A stretch of 61,855 nt of DNA from NCBI GenBank assembly GCA_017404145.1, contig JAFRCW010000039.1:1-61855 (forward strand), read 5' to 3'. Source of the DNA: Ruminococcus sp. (GTDB lineage Bacteria > Bacillota > Clostridia > Oscillospirales > Acutalibacteraceae). Below the pieces are notes generated by a model. It had not been told where the DNA came from. It did no database searches and saw nothing but the letters and a program-made list of their open reading frames with translations. Of the stretch, positions 46,206 through 54,053 are shown in pieces (position 1 is the first letter of the stretch; every line of letters starts with the position of its first letter). The position numbers were made by a program, and so were the translations under genes.

Positions 46206-47999
46206 ATGCAAAAGGATAATCTGCAAAAAAGTTCATCACAGACTTTCTTAAAGGGCGCTATGATCATGAGCGTCAGTATGATCGTCGTCAAGCTCCTCGG
46301 TATGATCTTCAAGGTGATGCTGACGAGAATGTATACCGGCTTTGGAGATGAGTTCGCCGGTATCGGTACGGGACTCTTGAACAACGCCTATGAAGTCTAC
46401 AACCCTCTGTTCACGCTGGCGACGGCGGGATTTCCGCTGGCGGTGTCGCGTCTGATCGCCGAGAGCATCGCCCAGAAGCGTTACCGTGACGTCGCCCAGA
46501 TCCACAAGACGTCCAAGCCGTTCTTCATCGGAATGGGATCCGTCTGTTTTGTGCTGATGGTTGCGATCAGCTTTGTCTACATCAATATCATCAAGTCGCC
46601 GTACTCCATCTATTCGATGATGACGCTGGCGCCGTCGATCTTTTTCGGCTGTCTGGTGTCGATCTACCGCGGCTACTATGAGGGTCAGCGGAATATGTTC
46701 CCTACTGCGGTGTCGGAGGTTGTCGAGGTCGGCTCTAAGGTCGTCTTCGGTCTGTCGCTCGCTTATCTGGTGATGAAGCTCGGTATGAGCGAGTTCGCGG
46801 CGGCAGGAACGGTATTCGGCAGAGTGTTTACCACCGAGTATGACGCGATGTATACCCTGCTCGCGTATTCGGTAGCGGCGGCGATCTCGGGTATCTCCAT
46901 CGGCTCGATCCTGTCGTTTTTGTTCTTGAAACTCTACTATCTGAAGCGTCCGTTCCGTGTTTCCGAGGAATATCTGGAGAATTCGATCGACGCGAGAACC
47001 AGAAGAGAAACCTTTAACCTACTGCTCAAGACCGCGATTCCGATCGGCTTGGCGGCGCTGGTGATGAGCCTTTCCGCCACCATCGATACGATCGTCATCC
47101 AGCGTGTGCTTTACGGTATGGCGCAGAATAAGGGAGAGGAACTGCTCGCGCAGTATGACGCACAGCAGCTGTCGTCCATGCTGCCGGAGAATCCTACGCC
47201 CGATAATCCGATCACTCTGCACACCTATCTGATCGGCTGTTACTCCTATGCTGTGACGATTATGCAGCTGGTGACCGCGTTGACACAGGCGTTTTCCACC
47301 TCTGCAATGCCGTCCGTCACCGCCGCCTACACCAAAGGCGACAAGGGCGAGCTGAAAAAGGCGATCGAGACCGTTTTGAAGCTGACGATGCTGTTCACCC
47401 TGCCTGCGGGTTTGAGCCTGTTCGCGATCCCGTACCCGATCATCTCCCTGCTTTACAAGGGCTATTCCGCCGAGATCGGCGCGGGCGTGCTGAGAGTGAT
47501 GGGTATTTCGGTCATCTTTATCGCGGTCAGTACGCCGATCTGCTCGATGCTCAACGGCGTCGGCAGGATCGACCTGCCCTTAAAGCTCTATGCGATCGGT
47601 ATGGTCATCAAGATCCTGATCAACTATCTGTTCGTCAGCGTGGTGTCGATCAACATCGTCGGCGCGGCGCTGGGTTCGCTGGTAGCGTATCTGTTTGTCT
47701 GCGTGGTGGGAATGTACTTCCTGATCAAAAAAGCGGCGATCATCCCGAACTTTGTCAGCACGACCTTAAAGCCGCTGATCGGCGCCGCGGCGTGCGCGGG
47801 AACTGCGTTCCTGATCAATCTCCTGCTGTCGGGACATCTTCCCGCGTGGGCATGTACACTGGCTTCTATCGTCATTGCCGCTATAATTTACGTGATTGTT
47901 CTGCTGATTTTGCGTACTTTCACGGAAACTGAGATAAAAATGCTCCCAAAAAGTAAAAATATTGTAACAATACTTGCAAAACTACATCTATTGGGGTAG
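46206..47999 (+). CDS. MOP-superfamily flippase (SpoVB/YabM/MurJ-like)
   Basis: Polytopic membrane protein of 597 residues with about 14 hydrophobic segments. The N-terminal F-L-K-G-A-M-I-M-S-V, K-L-L-G-M-I-F-K and later A-G-F-P-L-A-V-S-R-L-I-A-E are typical of the Firmicutes SpoVB/YtgP group that flips lipid-linked sugars, including peptidoglycan precursors. An insertion of about 45 residues (near 310-350) holds a soluble loop. It lies before mazG, rqcP, yabP and yabQ, the position of yabM in Bacillus subtilis, so it is likely the YabM equivalent. Confidence 0.88.
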   Translation: MQKDNLQKSSSQTFLKGAMIMSVSMIVVKLLGMIFKVMLTRMYTGFGDEFAGIGTGLLNNAYEVYNPLFTLATAGFPLAVSRLIAESIAQKRYRDVAQIHKTSKPFFIGMGSVCFVLMVAISFVYINIIKSPYSIYSMMTLAPSIFFGCLVSIYRGYYEGQRNMFPTAVSEVVEVGSKVVFGLSLAYLVMKLGMSEFAAAGTVFGRVFTTEYDAMYTLLAYSVAAAISGISIGSILSFLFLKLYYLKRPFRVSEEYLENSIDARTRRETFNLLLKTAIPIGLAALVMSLSATIDTIVIQRVLYGMAQNKGEELLAQYDAQQLSSMLPENPTPDNPITLHTYLIGCYSYAVTIMQLVTALTQAFSTSAMPSVTAAYTKGDKGELKKAIETVLKLTMLFTLPAGLSLFAIPYPIISLLYKGYSAEIGAGVLRVMGISVIFIAVSTPICSMLNGVGRIDLPLKLYAIGMVIKILINYLFVSVVSINIVGAALGSLVAYLFVCVVGMYFLIKKAAIIPNFVSTTLKPLIGAAACAGTAFLINLLLSGHLPAWACTLASIVIAAIIYVIVLLILRTFTETEIKMLPKSKNIVTILAKLHLLG

Positions 48000-48079
48000 A
48001 ATATTAGATGATGACTATATCTTGTGGAACGGCTTGGAATCTACGTTTCTATGTTCCCGGATGAGGTGACGGAGGACTT

Positions 48080-48865
48080 ATGGAGTTTCAGTATAAGGAG
48101 CATTATGATATCTCTGATCTGCTGAATATCATGAGGATCCTGAGAGCGCCGGACGGCTGTCCGTGGGACAGGGTCCAGACCCATCAGAGCATCCGTCAGA
48201 ACTTCATCGAAGAGACCTACGAGGCGATCGAAGCCATCGACGCCGACAACGTTCCCTTGCTGAAGGAAGAGCTCGGCGATGTGCTGATGCAGGTCGTCTT
48301 CCACAGTATCATGGAGGAGGAGACCGGCAGGTTTACTTTCGACGACGTATGCGACGATGTGTGTCAGAAGCTGATCATCCGTCATCCGCATGTGTTTTCG
48401 GATACGGTCGCCGCGACCCCCGATGAGGTGCTCAAAAACTGGGACGCGATCAAAATGCAGACCAAGTCTCAGCAAAAGACCGCGGACTCTGTTGATGACG
48501 TCGCCAAGTCCCTGCCCGCTTTGATGCGCGCCCAGAAGGTGGGAAAACGCGCGGCGAAGTCCGGGATGGATTTTCTCGACTGGCGCGCCGCCTTGGAGCG
48601 TGCAGAAGAAGAGATCGAAGAGCTGAAAGCTGTCGATACCGGCGATACGGACAAGCTTTTGGAAGAACTCGGCGATATTCTCTTCTCGGTCGTCAATACT
48701 GCAAGGCTCTTAAAGATCGATGCAGAGCTTGCGCTCACCCGTTCCACCGACAAGTTTTCGTCCCGTTTCAGAAAGGTCGAAGAGCTTGCCCTTTCCCGCG
48801 GGATCGATATGAAGACCGCTTCCGACGAAGAACTGGACGCTCTGTGGGAAGAAGTCAAAAACTAA
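48080..48865 (+). CDS. mazG: Nucleoside triphosphate pyrophosphohydrolase MazG
   Basis: House-cleaning enzyme hydrolysing NTPs, 261 residues with two MazG repeats. The first has C-P-W-D ... Q-T-H-Q-S-I-R-Q-N-F-I-E-E-T-Y-E (near 27-46) and E-E-L-G-D-V-L-M-Q-V. The second has F-L-D-W near 158 and E-E-L-G-D-I-L-F-S-V-V-N near 194. GGAGG precedes the ATG. Equivalent to the C-terminal part of YabN; the N-terminal tetrapyrrole methylase domain of YabN is missing here. Confidence 0.93.
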   Translation: MEFQYKEHYDISDLLNIMRILRAPDGCPWDRVQTHQSIRQNFIEETYEAIEAIDADNVPLLKEELGDVLMQVVFHSIMEEETGRFTFDDVCDDVCQKLIIRHPHVFSDTVAATPDEVLKNWDAIKMQTKSQQKTADSVDDVAKSLPALMRAQKVGKRAAKSGMDFLDWRAALERAEEEIEELKAVDTGDTDKLLEELGDILFSVVNTARLLKIDAELALTRSTDKFSSRFRKVEELALSRGIDMKTASDEELDALWEEVKN

Positions 48866-48867
48866 GT

Positions 48868-48920
48868 TAATTCTCTTCCGTACGGAAGAAGTTAAATAAA
48901 CCAACAAGTGGTTCAAACCA
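48868..48920 (+). other. Two small hairpins upstream of hup
   Basis: CTTCCG-TA-CGGAAG (48875-48888) and GTGGTT-CA-AACCAC (about 48907-48920) lie between mazG and the hup ribosome-binding site. Neither has a T run. They may stabilise or process the hup mRNA. Confidence 0.4.
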
Positions 48921-48947
48921 CAATAAATTATTTTGGAGGAAACTAAA

Positions 48948-49223
48948 ATGAAAAAGACAGAATTGATCGCTGCTGTTGCAGAGAAGGCAGGCATTTCCAA
49001 GAAGGATGCAGAAGCTGCTGTAAACGCTACTTTTGACACGATCATCGAGACAATCGCTGCCGGCGACAAGATCCAGATCGTAGGCTTCGGCGGTTTCGAG
49101 AGAAGAGAGAGAAATGCTCGCGTAGGCGTTGATCCCAGAACCAATGCTAAGATCGAGATCCCCGCTTCCAAGGTTCCCGCTTTCAAGGCAGGCAAGGCTT
49201 TCAAAGAAGCTGTCAACAAGTAA
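48948..49223 (+). CDS. hup: HU-family DNA-binding protein
   Basis: The ATG at 48948 with TTGGAGG upstream gives the normal 91 residues; the TTG at 48933 lies within the ribosome-binding site. K-T-E-L-I-A-A-V-A at the start, [10 protein letters not shown] (about 46-55) and the beta-arm R-N-x-x-x-N-A-K-I-E-I-P with the intercalating proline are clear. Bends and compacts DNA. It stands between mazG and rqcP, as in many clostridia. Its codons favour GCT and GTT, as in highly expressed genes. Confidence 0.95.
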   Translation: MKKTELIAAVAEKAGISKKDAEAAVNATFDTIIETIAAGDKIQIVGFGGFERRERNARVGVDPRTNAKIEIPASKVPAFKAGKAFKEAVNK

Positions 49224-49241
49224 TTTTTCACCCCATGCGCT

Positions 49242-49277
49242 GAGCCGGCAGTACTCCTGTCGGCTCGATATTTTTTG
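49242..49277 (+). terminator. Terminator after hup
   Basis: GAGCCGGCAG (49242-49251) pairs with CTGTCGGCTC (49257-49266), followed by ATATTTTTT. Confidence 0.85.
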
Positions 49278-49278
49278 T

Positions 49279-49560
49279 ATTATGAAATATGAAAAATGAA
49301 ATATGAAATGTGAATGGCGGGCGCTGCCCTTGCTTGATTATGAAATATGAAAAATGAAATATGAAATGTTGTGGGCGGGACACCCGCACCCGTAAATATA
49401 ATGTCATTGCGAGGGCTTCAGCCCGTGGCAATCTCCTTGTCATTCATTTCGTTTGATAAGGGTTGTAGGGCGGGGGCTTGCTCCCGCCCTACGGCACTGC
49501 AAAACGTCCTATCAATTAGGTGAGGGCAGCGCCCTCCCTCAACCATTAATCATTAATCAT
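49279..49560. repeat. Stacked heptamer arrays and palindromic repeats
   Basis: Two AAATATG-type arrays (about 49281-49313 and 49338-49367), each followed by a GGCGGG hairpin, lie in direct orientation. Then come a TGTCATTGCGAGG module (about 49402-49446), the palindrome GTAGGGCGGGGGC/GCTCCCGCCCTAC (about 49464-49491), a GGTGAGGGCAGCGCCCTCC hairpin and ATTAATC heptamers up to 49560. It fills the 353-base gap before rqcP. Confidence 0.75.
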
Positions 49561-49576
49561 TTTCCGGAGGATATTT

Positions 49577-49819
49577 ATGCGTTTAGATAAATACTTAAAA
49601 GTCAGCCGCATCATCAAGCGCCGCACTGTTGCCAACGAGGTCTGCGACGCCGGCAAAGCGGTCGTCAACGGTAAGCCCGCCCGCGCGTCCTATGACGTCA
49701 AGGTCGGCGATGTGATCGAGCTGAATTTCGAGACCCGTCAGGTGAAGTTCCGTGTGGAAAAAGTTGCCGAGACCGTTCGCAAGGAGGACGCGGGGGCGAT
49801 GTATACACCGCTTTCGTAG
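49577..49819 (+). CDS. rqcP: RqcP (YabO), S4-domain ribosome quality-control factor
   Basis: Protein of 80 residues, almost only an S4 RNA-binding domain: M-R-L-D-K-Y-L-K-V-S-R-I-I-K-R-R at the start, then G-K-A-V-V-N-G-K and V-G-D-V-I-E-L-N-F. RqcP works with RqcH in alanine tailing of peptides on stalled 50S subunits. The position before yabP-yabQ-divIC equals yabO in Bacillus subtilis. CCGGAGG precedes ATG 49577. Confidence 0.93.
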   Translation: MRLDKYLKVSRIIKRRTVANEVCDAGKAVVNGKPARASYDVKVGDVIELNFETRQVKFRVEKVAETVRKEDAGAMYTPLS

Positions 49820-50036
49820 TGCAGAGTGCAGAGTGCAGAGCGTTGGGCGGGCGCTGCCCTTGCTTGATTATGAAATATGAAAAATGAAATATGAAATGTG
49901 AATGGCGGGCGTTGCCCGCACCTGATTTGGAATAAGGATTAGCAACGTTATAGTCATATCCAATAGGAATCCAAAAATCCGCAAGGATTTTCCCAACACT
50001 TTTCATTTTTCATACTTCATATTTCATATTTCATTA
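49820..50036. repeat. TGCAGAG heptamers and full composite element copy B
   Basis: TGCAGAG heptamers start at the rqcP stop (49820-49841), followed by a GGCGGGCGCTGCCC hairpin. Copy B (49868-50035) then has AAATATG heptamers, the GGCGGGCGTTGCCCGC hairpin and the core box (49937-49965). AATCCGCAAGGATT and the reverse heptamers (TTCATAT type, about 50000-50034) complete it. Confidence 0.8.
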
Positions 50037-50046
50037 ATCATACATT
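50017..50046 (+). promoter_or_regulatory. Candidate sigma-E promoter of yabPQ
   Basis: TCATATT (50017-50023), a 15-base spacer and CATACATT (50039-50046) fit the sporulation sigma-E consensus (KMATATT, about 14-15 bases, CATACAHT). The -35 lies inside the heptamer array of copy B. yabP starts at 50094, and yabPQ is sigma-E controlled in Bacillus subtilis. Confidence 0.5.
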
Positions 50047-50093
50047 CGTTTCCCCTTTCGTATACTGTATTATCATCAATACGGAGGGATACG

Positions 50094-50366
50094 ATGTCCG
50101 AAAACAGGGAAAATATACGCGCGCATACGCTGGCGCTTTCTGACCGCAAGACGCTCAGTCTCACGGGGATCGCCGATGTGCAGGGCTTTGACGAGCAGAC
50201 GGTGAATCTCAAAACCGACACCTGCTCGCTGGTCGTCAAAGGAGAGAGGCTGCATATCAATAAGCTCAGTCTGGAATCCGGTGACGTATGTATTGACGGA
50301 GAGATCCACTCTCTGCAGTACTTAAACGCCCGTTCCAAGTCGCTCAAGTCAAGGCTTTTGCGCTGA
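50094..50366 (+). CDS. yabP: Sporulation protein YabP
   Basis: Protein of 90 residues of the YabP/YqfC fold. H-T-L-A-L-S-D-R-K-T-L-S-L-T-G-I near the start and V-V-K-G-E-R-L-H-I-N-K-L-S-L-E-S-G-D are the conserved parts. Needed for spore coat or cortex formation in Bacillus. The stop overlaps the yabQ start by one base (TGATG). Good ribosome binding (CGGAGGG). Confidence 0.93.
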   Translation: MSENRENIRAHTLALSDRKTLSLTGIADVQGFDEQTVNLKTDTCSLVVKGERLHINKLSLESGDVCIDGEIHSLQYLNARSKSLKSRLLR

Positions 50367-50878
50367 TGCTGCCGACCTTATCCGACCAGACGGTATATTT
50401 TCTCGCGTCGATCGTGTTCGGCGCGGCGCTGTCGGTGCTTTACGGGTTGGTCCGGCTGATTCGGATCGCGTATGAGAAGAAACCCGCTGTGACCGTTATC
50501 AGCGATATCCTGTTTTTTGTTGCCGCGGGTGTGCTGACTTCGCTGTTCGCTCTGCCGTTCAACAAGGGAGAGGTCAGAGGCTTTATTCTCTTCGGAGAGG
50601 GAGCCGGGTTTTTGGTCGTGCATTTTACGCTCGGAGCGGTATTCTCAAAGATCTCACGCGCCGTCATAATGGCACTCGGGAAAATTACACGAAAAATATT
50701 CAAAATAGTCAAAAAACTTTTCAAAAAAGTATTGAACTTTATGCACTTTATATTGTATAATATATACGTAGTAATAGATAAGATACTGAGGAAAGTATTC
50801 GTTAAGAAACCAAAATATCAAGTTAGGAAACATCAAAATGAGCGAAAGAGAAAGAAAAAGAAAAAAATCCTCGCCTGA
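50366..50878 (+). CDS. yabQ: Sporulation protein YabQ
   Basis: Membrane protein of 170 residues with about three hydrophobic segments (about 8-28, 38-60, 75-95) and a long basic C-terminal half (K-K-L-F-K-K ending in R-K-R-K-K-K-K). Conserved YabQ pattern G-A-A-L-S-V-L-Y-G-L-V-R near 20. YabQ directs cortex assembly in Bacillus and is required for spore formation. The last 41 bases overlap the divIC start. Confidence 0.85.
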   Translation: MLPTLSDQTVYFLASIVFGAALSVLYGLVRLIRIAYEKKPAVTVISDILFFVAAGVLTSLFALPFNKGEVRGFILFGEGAGFLVVHFTLGAVFSKISRAVIMALGKITRKIFKIVKKLFKKVLNFMHFILYNIYVVIDKILRKVFVKKPKYQVRKHQNERKRKKKKKILA

Positions 50879-51200
50879 GACGCAGCCTGTCGAGACAGAG
50901 CAGGAGCCGAAGTCGAACAGACGATATCTCTGGATACTGCTCTATGTCGCTGTGTTTGCGTTTGCGGTTTATGCGGTGATCACCTTGGTGGGACTGCATT
51001 CTCAGATTGCCGAGAAACGCGCCGAACTCGAAGAGATCCAGGGCGAGATCACGGTTCAGGAGATCAAGAACGACGAGATGAACCGTATGTATAACTATTC
51101 TGACGATGAATTTGCCGATTATATCGAGCGGATCGCGCGCGATGATCTGGACTATGTCAAGTCCGGAGAGCGTGTGTTTGTGAATGTATCGGGCGATTAG
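50838..51200 (+). CDS. divIC: Septum formation initiator DivIC/FtsB
   Basis: Bitopic membrane protein of 120 residues. A basic cytoplasmic N-terminus (1-28) and a membrane helix (about 30-50) are followed by a coiled coil (about 53-80) and Y-S-D-D-E-F-A-D-Y-I-E-R-I-A-R, the family C-terminal motif. Divisome partner of FtsL. It overlaps yabQ by 41 bases, linking a sporulation and a division gene as in Bacillus subtilis. Confidence 0.9.
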   Translation: MSERERKRKKSSPETQPVETEQEPKSNRRYLWILLYVAVFAFAVYAVITLVGLHSQIAEKRAELEEIQGEITVQEIKNDEMNRMYNYSDDEFADYIERIARDDLDYVKSGERVFVNVSGD

Positions 51201-51211
51201 TACGCGAAATA

Positions 51212-51266
51212 AGCCGGACGGCGCCTTTGCGGTTAATATCTAGGCGCAGCGGTTTTTCGTTCGGCT
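51212..51266 (+). other. Stable imperfect hairpin between divIC and the S1 gene
   Basis: AGCCGGACG (51212-51220) pairs with CGTTCGGCT (51258-51266), and GCGCCT (51221-51226) pairs with AGGCGC (51242-51247). Bulged bases AGCGGTTTTT lie on the 3' side. It could be a terminator-like leader or a structured element; no known family recognised. Confidence 0.5.
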
Positions 51267-51298
51267 AATCTATATCAATCAAGGGGAAAAAATCCGAA

Positions 51299-51784
51299 AT
51301 GTCTTTCAAAGTTGGCACAATAGTAAACGGTAAGGTCACGGGTATTACAAACTTCGGCGCTTTTGTCGAGCTGGAGGATGCCCGTAAGGGTATGATACAC
51401 ATCTCTGAGATATCCCGCTCCTATGTAGAGGATATCAAGAGCGTGCTCAAGGTCGGACAGGCTGTATCATGCAAGGTCATCTCCGTATCTCCCGAGGGGA
51501 AGGTGGCGCTGTCCTTGAAGCAGATGGACGACGCCGAGGGCGAGAAAAAGCCTTCAAAAAAGCCTCCGCAGAAGAAGCCTGCGGAAAGACCGAAGAAGAA
51601 ATACGAGCCCGCTCCCGCGGTGACTTCTCCGGGAGACTTTGAATGGCAGTCAAGCGCCAACTCGGGTTCCTTTGAGGATATGATGAGTAAGTTCAAGAGG
51701 ACTTCCGAGGACAAAATGTCCGACTTAAAGCGTGGAGAAAGCCGCGCCTATTCCCGCAGGGGCAACGGCAGCGGCAGAAAATAA
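51299..51784 (+). CDS. S1-domain RNA-binding protein (YabR/GSP13-like)
   Basis: Protein of 161 residues. An N-terminal S1 domain (1-74: V-G-T-I-V-N-G-K-V-T-G-I-T-N-F-G-A-F-V, then G-M-I-H-I-S-E-I and S-P-E-G-K-V-A-L-S-L-K) is followed by a lysine- and proline-rich low-complexity stretch (about 82-105) and a charged tail. Matches yabR after divIC in Bacillus subtilis. General stress and ribosome-associated role in that family. Confidence 0.9.
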   Translation: MSFKVGTIVNGKVTGITNFGAFVELEDARKGMIHISEISRSYVEDIKSVLKVGQAVSCKVISVSPEGKVALSLKQMDDAEGEKKPSKKPPQKKPAERPKKKYEPAPAVTSPGDFEWQSSANSGSFEDMMSKFKRTSEDKMSDLKRGESRAYSRRGNGSGRK

Positions 51785-51813
51785 ATACAAGAATGCAGTA
51801 AGGAGGCATTACT

Positions 51814-52347
51814 ATGAAGATTACCTATACCGAAAGAAAGGTAAATCTAAGAGACAACTTCAAGGACAGAGTGGAGAAAAAGCTCAAAAAATTTGATAAA
51901 ATCTTCTCCGATGAAGCCCAGGCCTTTGTGGTTGTCACTGTCGACAAGAACTCCCAGACTGTTGAAATTACCATCAAGGACAGGTCCATGGTGTACAGAG
52001 CCGAGAAGACAATGCCCGAGATGAATGACGCCGTCGACAAGTGTGTCGATGTTTTGGGAAGACAGCTCAGAAAGAATAAGTCGAGACTGGAGAAAAGACT
52101 CAGACAGGGCTCGTTAGAGGAGCTGGTTGCGCCTGTGGAAGAGCCGGTCGATGAGGATGAGTTCGAGGTAGTCAGAATCAAGGAGATCCCCGTCAAGCCC
52201 ATTACCGTGGAAGAGGCGATCCTCCAGATGAACATGGTAGGACACAAGTTCTATATGTTCACCAACGCCGACACCTCCGAGGTCAACGTCGTATACCTGC
52301 GTGACGACGGCAAGTACGGTCTCCTCCAGCCCCGGTTCTCCGACTGA
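51814..52347 (+). CDS. hpf: Ribosome hibernation promoting factor, long form
   Basis: Protein of 177 residues. The N-terminal domain (1-95) binds the 30S subunit. The C-terminal domain (about 118-175: P-V-K-P-I-T-V-E-E-A, G-H-K-F-Y-M-F, N-V-V-Y-L-R-D-D-G-K-Y-G-L) is the dimerisation part of long Hpf that makes 100S ribosomes in Firmicutes. TAAGGAGG precedes the ATG. Confidence 0.95.
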   Translation: MKITYTERKVNLRDNFKDRVEKKLKKFDKIFSDEAQAFVVVTVDKNSQTVEITIKDRSMVYRAEKTMPEMNDAVDKCVDVLGRQLRKNKSRLEKRLRQGSLEELVAPVEEPVDEDEFEVVRIKEIPVKPITVEEAILQMNMVGHKFYMFTNADTSEVNVVYLRDDGKYGLLQPRFSD

Positions 52348-52386
52348 TTGATATAGATTGCTATTTTTGTAAAAGAATGTTATACT

Positions 52387-52416
52387 ATAGCGGACAGGCA
52401 ACTGTCCGCTATTTTT
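52387..52416 (+). terminator. Terminator after hpf
   Basis: ATAGCGGACAG (52387-52397), GCAA loop, CTGTCCGCTAT (52402-52412), TTTTT. Perfect 11-bp stem. Confidence 0.9.
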
Positions 52417-52418
52417 GA

Positions 52419-52716
52419 TGAATAATTAATGATGAATGATTAATGGTAAATGGCGGGCTCTGCCCGCACCCGAATGGTAGGGTGAACGGTGAAGGGTGAA
52501 AGGTGAATGGTTGATGGCGGGCTCTGCCCGCACCTGATTGATAATTGTCATTGCGAGGGCTTTAGCCCGTGGCAATCCCCCTGTTATTACTACCGGTTGC
52601 AATAGGAAGGGGATTCTTCGGTCGCAATGCTCCCTCTGAATGACAATAAAAATCCAAAAATCCGCAAGGATTTTCCCACAGTCATTAATCATTAATCAAT
52701 AATCATTAATTGTATT
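52419..52716. repeat. Nested composite element with TGTCATT insertion (copy C)
   Basis: AATGATT heptamers with a GGCGGGCTCTGCCCGC hairpin are followed by AAGGGTG-type heptamers (about 52484-52515) and a second identical hairpin. A 100-base TGTCATTGCGAGG...CTGAATGACA element (about 52547-52646) comes next, then AATCCGCAAGGATT and reverse ATTAATC heptamers (about 52683-52711). It fills the 381-base gap. Confidence 0.8.
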
Positions 52717-52728
52717 TTGGAGAACCGT

Positions 52729-53838
52729 ATGAAATTTGTCGCGCCGTGTCTGCTCGGGCTGGAAGGGATCGCCGCCAACGAGCTGCGTCATCTGGAAATT
52801 GAAAATGTAACGGCCGAGAACGGCAGGGTGCTGTTTGAAGGCGGCTTTGATACGATGGCGAGAGCGAATATCTGCTCGCGCTATGCTCAGCGGGTGCTGA
52901 TTCTGCTCGGAGAATTTGAGGCGCGGGATTTTGAAACGCTGTTTGAGGGCGTCAAGGCGCTGCCGTGGAGTGATTTTATCGGGGAGAAAGACGCCTTTCC
53001 CGTAAAGGGAAGCTGTGTGTCGTCCGAGTTGTCGTCCGTTCCCGCATGCCAGAAGATCGTCAAGAAGGCGGTCGTTGAAAGCCTCAGGGCGCGGTATCAC
53101 ACCGAGTGGTTTGAGGAGTCGGGCGGCGTGCGTCAGATTCAGTTTTTGCTTTTGAAAAACCGTGTCAGCGTGATGCTCGATACCTCGGGAGAGCCGCTGA
53201 ACAAGCGCGGGTGGCGCGCGCAGTCGAACGACGCGCCGATCCGTGAGACGCTTGCCGCGGCGATGGTAGAACTCTCCCGTGTGAGGGAGAATCATATCGT
53301 TGTCGATCCGTTCTGCGGCAGCGGGACGATCCTGATCGAGGCGGCTCTGAAAGCGATGCGTATTATGCCCGGTGTGAACCGTTCCTTTGCGTTCGAGAGC
53401 TGGGAGCAGATTCCTGCGGAGATTGCCGAAAGCGAGCGTGAGCGCGCCAGAGCGGGTGAGAGGAGAGACGTATCTTTCTTCGCCTACGGATATGATATCG
53501 ACGAGAACGCGCTCTCTGTCGCAAGACATAACGCTCAGATCGCAGGCGTTGCGGATAAGATCGTTTTTAAGAAAAGAGATATCGCAGATTTTTCTGAGGA
53601 CTATGACGCGTGTACGGTGATCACCAACCCGCCCTATGGGGAGCGAATGTTGGACGTCAAAGAGGCGAGAGCGCTGTATCAAACGATGGGAAAGGTGTTT
53701 CTCAGAAAGCCGCGTCATTCCTATACCGTTATCAGTCCCGACGAAGCGTTTGAGTCATTCTTCGGCAGACTCGCCGACAAAAAGCGCAAGCTCTATAACG
53801 GTATGCTGAAGTGCAACGTATATATGTACTTTAAATAA
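52729..53838 (+). CDS. THUMP-domain class I rRNA guanine-N2 methyltransferase (RlmL N-terminal-like, YpsC)
   Basis: The start is ATG 52729 with TTGGAGA upstream; the TTG at 52717 lies within that site. The 369-residue protein has an N-terminal ferredoxin-like/THUMP region (1-150), then K-R-G-W-R near 163, V-D-P-F-C-G-S-G-T (SAM site, about 193-201) and the catalytic T-N-P-P-Y-G-E-R (about 302-309) of N2-guanine methyltransferases. Probably modifies 23S rRNA. Not in an operon with its neighbours. Confidence 0.9.
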   Translation: MKFVAPCLLGLEGIAANELRHLEIENVTAENGRVLFEGGFDTMARANICSRYAQRVLILLGEFEARDFETLFEGVKALPWSDFIGEKDAFPVKGSCVSSELSSVPACQKIVKKAVVESLRARYHTEWFEESGGVRQIQFLLLKNRVSVMLDTSGEPLNKRGWRAQSNDAPIRETLAAAMVELSRVRENHIVVDPFCGSGTILIEAALKAMRIMPGVNRSFAFESWEQIPAEIAESERERARAGERRDVSFFAYGYDIDENALSVARHNAQIAGVADKIVFKKRDIADFSEDYDACTVITNPPYGERMLDVKEARALYQTMGKVFLRKPRHSYTVISPDEAFESFFGRLADKKRKLYNGMLKCNVYMYFK

Positions 53839-53993
53839 CGAAGAACTAAGAAATAAGAAATAAGAGCTGAGAATTGTAATCTCCGACAGTGATAAAAAGA
53901 GACGGCTATTGTTCGAGTTTAGAATTATAATTGTTCGAGCAAAGCGAGTTACCGGCGTTCTTATTTCTTAGTTCTTATTTCTTAGTTTTTATA
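53839..53993. repeat. AAATAAG heptamer inverted pair
   Basis: AAATAAG/AACTAAG heptamers (about 53843-53867) and their reverse complement (about 53958-53991) flank a centre with TTGTTCGAG at two places and the box TTGTTCGAGCAAAGCGAG (about 53930), shared with 26788. Confidence 0.8.
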
Positions 53994-53997
53994 TTGT

Positions 53998-54026
53998 TTG
54001 ACAAATTCCGCAAAATCTAATACACT
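53998..54026 (+). promoter_or_regulatory. Promoter of the substrate-binding protein gene
   Basis: TTGACA (53998-54003), 17-base spacer, TACACT (54021-54026), 28 bases before the start codon. Confidence 0.75.
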
Positions 54027-54053
54027 ATAGAAAAACAGGACAGGAGGATATTA

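Noticed and set aside
52358..52386. Promoter-like TTGCTA, 17 bases, TATACT just before the hpf terminator
   Set aside because: The transcript would consist only of the terminator hairpin; probably chance in AT-rich DNA.
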